NCBI GenBank assembly: GCA_964578935.1
Contig: CAZOEW010000037.1
Location: forward strand, 1 to 22,825
Direction of reading: 5' to 3'
DNA from: JAQYVL01 sp964578935
GTDB taxonomy: Bacteria > Desulfobacterota > Desulfobacteria > Desulfobacterales > SURF-7
Length of the DNA stretch: 22,825 bases
This document shows, one piece after another, positions 6,520-13,350 of this stretch. Positions within the stretch are counted from its first letter, which is position 1. Every line of letters starts with the position of its first letter. The notes under the pieces were generated by a model. It searched no databases, was not told the DNA's origin, and worked only from the letters and a program-made list of their open reading frames with translations. A program made the translations under genes and the position numbers.

Positions 6520-8760
6520 ATGGCGGAAAACCAGACACCAGAGAGAAACATTTCGATAAAACAGGAATTGGCTGAAGCCGTCATCGAGCTCAATATCACC
6601 CGTAAAAATGTGCTGATTTATCCTGACGGGCATGCACAGGTTGAACAGAGCATTGAGCGCTCCATTCATGCGCTCAATCAGATTTTTAACTCCCGTGAAA
6701 AGTTTACGATTACCATTGCCGAAGATACCCTGCTTATCGGAAAGGAATATCTTGACCCGAAAAATAAACTATTCAAAGAATTTTCAATCCCCCTGAAACA
6801 GCATGATATTGTATCCGTGACATTTTTAAAGGGGATTGAGAAAGAAGAACTTCTCAGATTTCTCCGGCTGATCTCCAACAGGCCTGAAATTGTTCAGGAA
6901 AAAGGCGGTATTAAATTATTTTCAGCTACGCTCGCACTCGCGAATATCCGGATTCAAACCGTTGATTTCAGCAAACTCCATCTTACCGAGGAAAAAGAGA
7001 TCCGTATCGATCGAACCGGGGGTGAAAAAAAACAGCCTACCACGATCTGGCATGATTTTGTCACCAGTCTGACCGCCGGAACACTTTCAGATTCAGAAGA
7101 GAGTCTTCCCTTTCCGGATTTGAGTCAAGTCAACCCAATCGAACTTGCCCGTTTTCTGAACGAACAGAACTTTGATGCAACATCGGACAGTTCGATTTTT
7201 GAACAATTTATCGTGAACCATTTCAGCAATATATCGGACGGGGAGGTTGCTGATCCGCAGGACCTCCAGCGCATGGACAACCTGAATCAACTGCTGCAGA
7301 ATCTTAATCCTGAAATCAGAAACCAACTTTTAAGTGCAGTCTTCGATCATTGTAATCCAGAGGCAGGGACACCAAAAGGGAAAAAAATACTGGAAGGACT
7401 TGGAAAAAACCTTGTACTTGAAATGCTGCATCAGGCTAATGCGGAGGGGAAGGAAATTTCACCGGCCCTGATGAGTTTTGTAAAGAAAATGGCCAGCTTA
7501 AATATCAGGGAGGATAAAAATTTTGCGGAGAGAGCCCCTGAGATTCAGCTCGACACCGCCAAAGAACTTTTTAAACGGGAAGATTATGAGCATTTTGTTG
7601 AAAAAGCATACCGGGACATGCTCAGAGACCTTTCGGACAGAACGAATATCGAAAAGACAGATGACGAAACATTCAACCTGGAAGAGCATCAAAAGACCCT
7701 TGAGGATAACTATCTTGATTTTCAGATTGCCCGCATTCTTACCGCTTTCATGGAAGAGGATATCGAACCGGAAGAATACCTGGACTATTCGAAAAGAATT
7801 ATTTCCATCTCACAGAAAGTCAACCTTGAAGGGCCTCAATATTTTTCATTTCTTAAAGAAATCTTCTTGACGTTTCAAATGCACGCCATCCATAGATCCC
7901 ATCCGAAACTGCAAACCATCGCAAGAGAGTATCTGAAGGAATTCCAGAAACCGCTTTTTATTGCCATGACGGTAGCTGCTTTTGATAAACTCAAAGATCA
8001 AAAAAGCAGCGATGCTTCCGATTTCCTGGTCATGCTCGGCCCAAAGATTATACCGGAAGCAGTCAATTTATATGCTAAAAAAGAAAATCCGGAAAAGGCG
8101 GCGCCGCTGATCGAGATACTTTCCAATTTCCGCGAAATGGCAACGCTCGAGGCTCAGAAACGAATAAACGATCCCCGGCCTTCTGTTGTAAGGAATCTCG
8201 TTATCCTGATTCGCAAACTGGGCAATAAAGAGATTGTCTCCAGTCTGGCGGGACTTCTGAATCACCATGATGACACGGTTAAACTGGAAGCGCTTTCCGC
8301 GCTGTTAAAGTTCAAGATACCTGAGGCAGGGGATTTTCTCCGTCAGCTGCTTCGATCAAACCAGCCGGAGGTTGTATCCAATGCCATTCGCCTGGCAGGC
8401 CATTACCAGGTGCAGGAAACCGCGAACGATCTCAACAAAATGATACGGCGGGTGATGCTGTTTCAATCCGCTATAACCCAGAATGAAGAGCTGATCAAAG
8501 CGCTCAGCCTTATCGGAAATCCGGATACCATACCGTTCTTGCAAAAAATTCTAAAAGCATCTTTCACGCTATATCCAAAAGCCCTATCCAGGATGAAGCA
8601 GACCCTTTTTGAAACCCTGGAAGGGTACCCGGAGAAGGATATTTTCCCTCTTCTGGAGATTGGGATGCAATTAAAAAATGAAAAAATCAAAGAACTGTGT
8701 CAAGAATTCATGCAAAAGCGCATGGAGTCAAATCCAAAAAACCTGAAAGAAAGGGCATGA
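6520..8760 (+). CDS. HEAT-repeat protein with an N-terminal domain shared with the HD-GYP neighbour
   Basis: This is a soluble protein of 746 residues without a signal peptide. Residues about 14-155 form an alpha/beta domain. Its landmarks are YPDGHAQVEQ, strands FTITIAEDTLLIG and the stretch VTFLKGIEKEELLRFL. The same order and spacing appears in residues 11-135 of the HD-GYP protein that follows. Residues about 160-530 are helical and acidic with no family I recognise. Residues about 530-735 are HEAT-like repeats: paired helices such as PSVVRNLVILIRKLGNKEIV, then DDTVKLEALSALLKF and PEVVSNAIRLAGHYQ. I choose the ATG at 6520; a TTG at 6427 would add 31 low-complexity residues and lies within a likely promoter. 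The Shine-Dalgarno is weak. HEAT solenoids bind proteins, so a scaffold or output role for the pair is inferred. Confidence 0.8.
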   Translation: MAENQTPERNISIKQELAEAVIELNITRKNVLIYPDGHAQVEQSIERSIHALNQIFNSREKFTITIAEDTLLIGKEYLDPKNKLFKEFSIPLKQHDIVSVTFLKGIEKEELLRFLRLISNRPEIVQEKGGIKLFSATLALANIRIQTVDFSKLHLTEEKEIRIDRTGGEKKQPTTIWHDFVTSLTAGTLSDSEESLPFPDLSQVNPIELARFLNEQNFDATSDSSIFEQFIVNHFSNISDGEVADPQDLQRMDNLNQLLQNLNPEIRNQLLSAVFDHCNPEAGTPKGKKILEGLGKNLVLEMLHQANAEGKEISPALMSFVKKMASLNIREDKNFAERAPEIQLDTAKELFKREDYEHFVEKAYRDMLRDLSDRTNIEKTDDETFNLEEHQKTLEDNYLDFQIARILTAFMEEDIEPEEYLDYSKRIISISQKVNLEGPQYFSFLKEIFLTFQMHAIHRSHPKLQTIAREYLKEFQKPLFIAMTVAAFDKLKDQKSSDASDFLVMLGPKIIPEAVNLYAKKENPEKAAPLIEILSNFREMATLEAQKRINDPRPSVVRNLVILIRKLGNKEIVSSLAGLLNHHDDTVKLEALSALLKFKIPEAGDFLRQLLRSNQPEVVSNAIRLAGHYQVQETANDLNKMIRRVMLFQSAITQNEELIKALSLIGNPDTIPFLQKILKASFTLYPKALSRMKQTLFETLEGYPEKDIFPLLEIGMQLKNEKIKELCQEFMQKRMESNPKNLKERA

Positions 8761-8789
8761 AACTCCGTTTTAATTTTTTATACAACAAT

Positions 8790-8803
8790 CAGACCGGGGT
8801 CTG
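8790..8803. promoter_or_regulatory. Palindrome between the HEAT and HD-GYP genes
   Basis: CAGACC-GG-GGTCTG is a perfect 14-base palindrome, 39 bases before the HD-GYP start. It could be an operator or an intercistronic hairpin. No T run follows, so it is not a standard terminator. Confidence 0.3.
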
Positions 8804-8842
8804 TAAAAATAAAATCTGAAACTTCTTCAATCGTATCAGAAA

Positions 8843-9988
8843 ATGTTTGAAATCGAATATAAAAAAGACCTGCTGCAGATTATCAAAACCTTTAATGCGG
8901 CAATATCAAACTCCCAGCTTTATTCTTTCGAGCACCCCCAGGTAAAACAATACATTGAATTAACCTATTTCGAACTTAACCGTATTCTCAGCATCAGACG
9001 GGAAATTACACTGGTCGTTATCGGGAGAAACCTTGTTTTTAACAATCAGACCATTCAGGATGGTGGACCGAATATTCATCAATTCGTAGCCATACTCCAA
9101 AAACACAACATCGAAAGAATTACATTTCTGGAAGGACTCTCCAAAGAAGATCTTTACCAGCTGATAAAGGATCTTGCCTCATCTGAAACGACCGCTCTCA
9201 AAACAAGTGAGTATATGAAGTTAGGCAAGGTTGAAATCAGGGTGGAGGACGCGGAATTGTCTCCGGATGACCCCATATCGGATAACACATATGAGAACCT
9301 GAAAGATATTCTCGCGCTTCGGGATGCCACCCTGGCTGAAATAAAAGGTATTTACCGCGATATCAAGGACAGAAAAAAACAGCTTGATATTCGAGGGGTA
9401 GAGGAGATGATCAACGCCTTTGTCAAAGGTTTCGCACACGGAATAAACCCCATCAGCATGCTGGCATCATTGAAAGCTGTAGATGAATATACCTTCACAC
9501 ATGTAATCAATGTTTGCATCCTGACCATGAGTCAGGCGGAATCGCTTGGATTCTCCGACGAGCATCTTCATCAGATTGGTGTCGCCGCGGTTATGCATGA
9601 TGCAGGCAAGCTGTTTATCCCGTCAGAAATCCTGAATAAACCCGGGAAACTGTCCATGGAAGAGAGAGCGGTTATTGAAACGCATACGACCAAGGGTGCG
9701 CGCTATATCTTAGAGCTTGATAACATGCCCAAAATTGCTGTATTGGGTGCCCTGGAACATCACATCAAATATGACGGAACAGGCTATCCGTCAATGAAAG
9801 GCAGATGGAACCCAAACATTGTCAGCCAGATGATTGCCATAGCAGATGTGTTTGATGCCATGAGGAGCCGGCGATCCTACAGCGAGCCAAAAAGCAATGA
9901 CCAGATCATTCAAATTTTGACCAAAGAAAAGGGAACCACGTTTAATCCTTTTCTGGTTGATAGCTTTACAAAACTGATCAAAATGTAA
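8843..9988 (+). CDS. HD-GYP cyclic-di-GMP phosphodiesterase with unnamed N-terminal domain
   Basis: This 381-residue cytoplasmic protein should hydrolyse cyclic-di-GMP. The HD-GYP domain covers about residues 205-381. It shows the metal-site histidine in YTFTHVINV (His220), the HD pair in VMHDAGK (252-253), His281, the HH pair at 306-307, the GYP motif DGTGYP (311-316) and IADVFDAM. The usual Glu after the HH pair is Ile here. All other hallmark residues are present, so activity is likely. Residues 11-135 match the N-terminal domain of the preceding HEAT protein (HPQVKQ, ITLVVIGRNLVF, ITFLEGLSKEDL); a charged helical linker (150-205) joins it to the catalytic domain. The gap to the HEAT gene is 82 bases. 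The Shine-Dalgarno is weak. The N-terminal domain probably senses a signal or dimerises; the ligand is unknown. Confidence 0.9.
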   Translation: MFEIEYKKDLLQIIKTFNAAISNSQLYSFEHPQVKQYIELTYFELNRILSIRREITLVVIGRNLVFNNQTIQDGGPNIHQFVAILQKHNIERITFLEGLSKEDLYQLIKDLASSETTALKTSEYMKLGKVEIRVEDAELSPDDPISDNTYENLKDILALRDATLAEIKGIYRDIKDRKKQLDIRGVEEMINAFVKGFAHGINPISMLASLKAVDEYTFTHVINVCILTMSQAESLGFSDEHLHQIGVAAVMHDAGKLFIPSEILNKPGKLSMEERAVIETHTTKGARYILELDNMPKIAVLGALEHHIKYDGTGYPSMKGRWNPNIVSQMIAIADVFDAMRSRRSYSEPKSNDQIIQILTKEKGTTFNPFLVDSFTKLIKM

Positions 9989-10009
9989 AAACCGACTCCA
10001 TACCGGTTT
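9989..10009 (-). terminator. Weak terminator between convergent genes
   Basis: AAACCG (9989-9994) pairs with CGGTTT (10004-10009) across a 9-base loop. On the minus strand it is followed by five T, just after the lipoprotein stop at 10017. The arm borders the HD-GYP stop codon. It is short, so function is uncertain. Confidence 0.35.
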
Positions 10010-10016
10010 AAAAACC

Positions 10017-10583
10017 TTACTGGCTTTTTTTGATTTTTCTCAGCTTGACCTGCAGCCAGTCCTTGAAACGATCCATTTTATTAGGCTCTTCGAATTGAAT
10101 CACACATTCCGCCTTTTTGTCGGACCCGACACTCTCCGCCTTCAAAACATAGGCTCCGGGAGGAATCGTAGAACGGACAATAATGGGTTTATTGTTGGTT
10201 GGATCGATATCAAGTCTTAAAATCTCAAGCATTTTCACTTCCTGGCTGATTTCGACGGTAAATCCGCCATGCAGATCTACATCTCCTGAATCCAGCGGAA
10301 TGGACATGGACTTCTCCCCTTCCCCGCCGATCATATCAATAAAAACCGTATCCCCAGGGTCAAAACCCATGCCGCCGATTCGAACAGGCGTTTTTAACAG
10401 TGTCGCAATTCCAAGTCTGACAACGATCGGCTCAACAGCAATCTGAGGCCCGGGATAATATGGGGAAAGTCCTTCAACCCTTTCCTGTTTGGCTGCACAT
10501 CCGCTGAGTATCAGGGTAAGCACAAAAAGCAGCGCGGGTATTATGCAGCCGTTCTTCCATGATGACCATTTTTTAAAACGCAT
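10017..10583 (-). CDS. Small predicted lipoprotein of unknown function
   Basis: This 188-residue protein has a lipoprotein signal with the lipobox L-S-G-C followed by Ala-Ala-Lys. The mature part is beta-rich, with PVRIGGMGFDPGDTVFIDM and PPGAYVLKAESVGSD strands. These resemble the all-beta folds of cell-surface or periplasmic binding modules, though I cannot name a family. The last 25 residues are basic and helical (FKDWLQVKLRKIKKSQ). I choose the ATG at 10583 because GGAGG lies about seven bases before it; a TTG at 10604 is in frame but has no Shine-Dalgarno. A good promoter lies at 10639-10667. It is transcribed alone, convergent with the HD-GYP gene and divergent from hypA. Confidence 0.8.
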   Translation of the reverse strand: MRFKKWSSWKNGCIIPALLFVLTLILSGCAAKQERVEGLSPYYPGPQIAVEPIVVRLGIATLLKTPVRIGGMGFDPGDTVFIDMIGGEGEKSMSIPLDSGDVDLHGGFTVEISQEVKMLEILRLDIDPTNNKPIIVRSTIPPGAYVLKAESVGSDKKAECVIQFEEPNKMDRFKDWLQVKLRKIKKSQ

Positions 10584-10871
10584 GGTTTCCCTCCGCGTAT
10601 TCAAAATCGGAGTAATCCTTAAAGTTTAAAAGCTGTTGTTTATATACCAACCAATTCATGTTTACAAAAAAAATCAACAAAATACAATATGTAATTTAAA
10701 TTTTCCGCCTGGAATTCGGCTTCGGACAATCGAAATTTCAAGCCATTCCGGCATCCCGGGTAATCCGTAAAGAAAATGGATAAACTCTGGTTTGAGACCT
10801 TGCAAAACAATCCCGAAACAGGTTAATGTTAATGTCCGGTTGAACACCCTTTAACAGAACAGGAATCACAA
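10584..10871. other. Divergent intergenic region, lipoprotein to hypA
   Basis: This gene-free stretch holds the lipoprotein promoter (10639-10667) and an AT-rich patch up to about 10710. I find no convincing promoter for hypA. A TTGCAA near 10800 has only a poor -10 partner, there is no GG-N10-GC sigma-54 pattern, and no riboswitch or small gene is evident. A direct repeat TTAATG-TTAATG lies near 10825. Confidence 0.5.
10639..10667 (-). promoter_or_regulatory. Sigma-70-type promoter of the small lipoprotein
   Basis: On the minus strand TTGTAA (10667-10662) and TATAAA (10644-10639) are exactly 17 bases apart, matching the consensus at four and five of six positions. The leader would be about 50 bases. 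Confidence 0.5.
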
Positions 10872-11222
10872 ATGCATGAGCTTCAAGTTACGGAGAGCAT
10901 TCTGAACATCGTGCTAAAGCATGCTCCGGCTGATAAAGTCAAAAAAATCGTGGCGATACATCTCAACATCGGGGAACTTTCCGATCTGGAGAATGAATGG
11001 ATCCAGCAATATTTCGATTACTTGAGCAAGGGCACCCTTGCGGAGGGAGCAAAACTCGTCATCGAAAGGATTCCGATCCGGTTGAAATGTGACTCATGCC
11101 GGCATGAATTTGAAATCAAAAGAGATGAAATCAAAAACATTGAATGCAGCAGCTGCGGCAATAAAAAATGCTCTCTCATCGCCGGGAGAGATTATTTTAT
11201 CAAAAATATGGAGGTTCTATAA
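10872..11222 (+). CDS. hypA: Nickel metallochaperone HypA
   Basis: HypA delivers nickel to [NiFe] hydrogenase precursors, working with HypB. The 116-residue length is typical. The N-terminal Met-His-Glu supplies the nickel-binding His2, and the zinc site is formed by Cys73, Cys76, Cys92 and Cys95 (CDSC and CSSC). The end, GRDYFIKNMEV, matches the usual G-x-E-L-x-I-x-x-[ML]-E-V region except that Asp-Tyr-Phe replaces the more common Glu-Leu. AGGA lies shortly before the ATG. The stop codon is immediately followed by the hypB start, so the two are translated together. No hydrogenase structural genes or hypCDEF are in the window. Confidence 0.95.
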   Translation: MHELQVTESILNIVLKHAPADKVKKIVAIHLNIGELSDLENEWIQQYFDYLSKGTLAEGAKLVIERIPIRLKCDSCRHEFEIKRDEIKNIECSSCGNKKCSLIAGRDYFIKNMEVL

Positions 11223-11894
11223 ATGGAAGAGATCAGGCTCATCGAAATCAAGGAAGAGATTCATTCCGATAATACGGTCAAGGCAGAACAACTGAGGGAC
11301 AGCCTCTCGAAAAATAAAACATTTTTACTGAATCTCATGTCTTCCCCCGGCGCAGGAAAAACGACGACAATTTTAAAAACACTTGAAATAATAGGAAATA
11401 AACTTAGAGCCGGTGTAATTGAAGCGGATATCGACTCCATGGTGGATGCTGAAAAAATCGCTGCAAAAGGGATTCATGCGGTGCAGCTCCGGACCGGCGG
11501 CTTTTGTCATCTGGATGCATCCATGGTGGAAAAAGGCCTGGAAGGGATGAATTTGAAGGATTTTGACCTTGTGATCATTGAAAATGTAGGCAATCTTGTG
11601 TGCCCCGCTGAATTTGATACCGGCGCCATTAAAAACGTCATGATATTGAGTGTGCCGGAAGGAGATGACAAACCCCTGAAATATCCCCTTATGTTTACAG
11701 TCTGCGATGTTCTCCTCGTGAACAAGATCGACTATCTTTCCCTCTCCGACTTTGACATCGATGCCATGAAAGAGAGAGTGCTGAACCTCAATCCAAAGAT
11801 CAGGATCTTTGAAATCTCTTCAAAAACAGGGGAAGGCGTGAAGGCCTGGGCCGACTGGCTCACAAATGAAGTAAAACAATTTATAGCACCCTGA
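11223..11894 (+). CDS. hypB: Hydrogenase nickel incorporation GTPase HypB
   Basis: HypB is the SIMIBI-class GTPase that powers nickel transfer from HypA. At 223 residues it is the short form: it lacks the N-terminal CxxCGC motif and any His-rich nickel store. The P-loop SPGAGKTT is at residues 41-48, the IEADID switch at about 66-71 and the NKID base-recognition motif at 167-170. SSKTGEG at about 199-205 is the G5 region. The metal site at the dimer interface is complete: Cys95-His96 and Cys127 (in GNLVCP). GGAGG in the end of hypA serves as its Shine-Dalgarno. It ends 34 bases before the next gene, which has an unrelated product. Confidence 0.95.
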   Translation: MEEIRLIEIKEEIHSDNTVKAEQLRDSLSKNKTFLLNLMSSPGAGKTTTILKTLEIIGNKLRAGVIEADIDSMVDAEKIAAKGIHAVQLRTGGFCHLDASMVEKGLEGMNLKDFDLVIIENVGNLVCPAEFDTGAIKNVMILSVPEGDDKPLKYPLMFTVCDVLLVNKIDYLSLSDFDIDAMKERVLNLNPKIRIFEISSKTGEGVKAWADWLTNEVKQFIAP

Positions 11895-11928
11895 TCGGAG
11901 TTTAACGGAACCCTCCATCTTTTCAAAA

Positions 11929-13068
11929 ATGAAAAAAATTTTCTCTCTATTGGTTGTCGTATCCGCCGTCTTCCTCTTTCTCTGCGGCTTTACCGACAAA
12001 AGCCATAAACCTGCCGCGCCATTTGAAAATCAAAATATCAGGGCCTCTGTCTGGCCCGAAGCAAACGAACTCTTCCGAAAAGACAAAAGGTGGCTCGGCG
12101 GCGATGGTGCCTATACAGTCGACCTTGGCAAGGGGCGTATTCTCTGGCTCTTCGGGGATAGTTTCATCGCGGCAGACGATTCCCTCAACCGGAAAAAGGC
12201 CATACTGGTTCGAAACAGCGTGGCCATTCAAAAAGGATATGATCCGGCATCTGCTGAAATCCATTTTTACTGGGGCAGAAGCACCAGTGACAAACCAGCT
12301 TCATTTTTCTCCGAATCAAATCATGAGGAGTGGTACTGGCCGGGCCACGGGATCATGCTTGAAGGCAAACTGATTGTCTTTCTCATGAAAATCCGTCAAC
12401 GTAACGATTTTTTTGATGTAACAGGATGGACCGCCGCAATGGTTGACAATCCCGACACTTCGCCCGAAAAATGGATTATCAAAGAGCTGGATACGCCCCG
12501 AAACCGGTTTGGCATTATCATTGGATCCGCCGCTGTCACTCGTCAGGATAATTATGTTTATGCTTTCAGTGTCGACCCGTTGGATGATCACCCGGTTTTT
12601 CTGGTCCGCTGGCCTGTAGATGATTTTTTTCAAGGATTCCTGGAAAACCCCATGTGGTGGACCGGCGAAAAAAGCAGATGGCTTCGGCAGAATCAGCTTA
12701 ACAGCAGGCCTCCACCCCTTTTTTCCGGTGGCCAGATGGAGTTTTCCGTCCATTTTGATACACAGCGAAAGCTGTTCCTTCAGGTTCAGACAAAAAGCTT
12801 CTGGGATTCCAGCCTGGCTCTTCGCTGGGCCAGAAATCTCACAGGCCCCTGGTCGGAAACGATAACTTTTTATCAGCCCGCGGAATCCGGCATCCCCGAA
12901 TTCGCCATTTATGCGGGCAAGGCCCATCCGGAACTTGCCGGTGCAGACCTCGTCGCCACTTATGTGGTGAATACATTTGATTATGATCGGCTGTTTGATT
13001 ACAAGGATATTTACTACCCTGTATTTCTGAAAATATCCCTGAACCATAAAACCGGATCACCTCCATGA
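11929..13068 (+). CDS. Exported beta-propeller-like protein (DUF4185/DUF5005-like)
   Basis: This 379-residue protein has an N-terminal signal sequence (about 1-20). The LFLC near Cys19 lacks the small residue before Cys, so it is probably cut by signal peptidase I rather than lipidated. The mature part starts with GGDGAYTVDLGKGRILWLFGDSF. That 'W-x-x-G-D-[GA]-x-x-[VI]-x-L...WLFGD' pattern and the later W-rich blades (EEWYWPGHGIML, NLTGPWSE, AYAGKAHPEL-like) are those of five-bladed, glycosidase-like propellers such as DUF4185/DUF5005. I cannot see a defined catalytic set, so the substrate is unknown; a carbohydrate is a guess. The ATG at 11929 has a poor Shine-Dalgarno. It follows hypB closely, but nothing in it suggests a role in nickel metabolism. 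Confidence 0.7.
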   Translation: MKKIFSLLVVVSAVFLFLCGFTDKSHKPAAPFENQNIRASVWPEANELFRKDKRWLGGDGAYTVDLGKGRILWLFGDSFIAADDSLNRKKAILVRNSVAIQKGYDPASAEIHFYWGRSTSDKPASFFSESNHEEWYWPGHGIMLEGKLIVFLMKIRQRNDFFDVTGWTAAMVDNPDTSPEKWIIKELDTPRNRFGIIIGSAAVTRQDNYVYAFSVDPLDDHPVFLVRWPVDDFFQGFLENPMWWTGEKSRWLRQNQLNSRPPPLFSGGQMEFSVHFDTQRKLFLQVQTKSFWDSSLALRWARNLTGPWSETITFYQPAESGIPEFAIYAGKAHPELAGADLVATYVVNTFDYDRLFDYKDIYYPVFLKISLNHKTGSPP

Positions 13069-13350
13069 ATACTTTTTCCGCAGCGCCATAAAACAGTCCG
13101 ACCCAACATCACAACATGGCGGAAAAGAGGACCGGACAACATCGGATGAATTAAAAAAAATTACAAAATAACCGATTGATCCGTTTCCTGATTTATAGTA
13201 TCGGTCACTATCGACTCAATCGGAATCCGGGTCAGGCTCGATGAACTGAAACGTTTTTTGATCTATCTGACTCAGAAGCCACATAAAAAACGGTTTACGG
13301 TCTCGATCAGCAAAGGCCGGTGCCCGAATTGCTTTACTGAGGAACTCGTC
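13069..13350. other. Intergenic region with nested inverted repeats
   Basis: No gene is supported here. TTTTCCGC (13074-13081) and GCGGAAAA (13119-13126) form an 8-base inverted repeat with a 37-base spacer. CCGATTGA (13172-13179) and TCAATCGG (13216-13223) form another, enclosing ATAGT/ACTAT (13195-13199, 13207-13211), so a leader RNA could fold into a two-tier stem. The open frame upstream of 13351 begins at a TTG (13258) and contains CPNC, but it has no Shine-Dalgarno. Confidence 0.4.

Noticed and set aside
10584..10871. Sigma-54 promoter for hypAB
   Set aside because: No GG-N10-GC pair with the surrounding consensus was found.
12316..13047. Open frame of 243 codons on the minus strand
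   Set aside because: It lies wholly opposite the propeller-like gene, has no Shine-Dalgarno and its translation shows no domain or signal peptide.
13258..13350. TTG start that would extend the ATPase by 31 residues, including a CPNC pair
   Set aside because: The ATG at 13351 has a good Shine-Dalgarno (GAGGA) and the TTG has none. A single CxxC is not enough to claim a zinc site.
13069..13350. Cyclic-di-GMP riboswitch before the MshEN ATPase
   Set aside because: The expected conserved GEMM core bases are not present.
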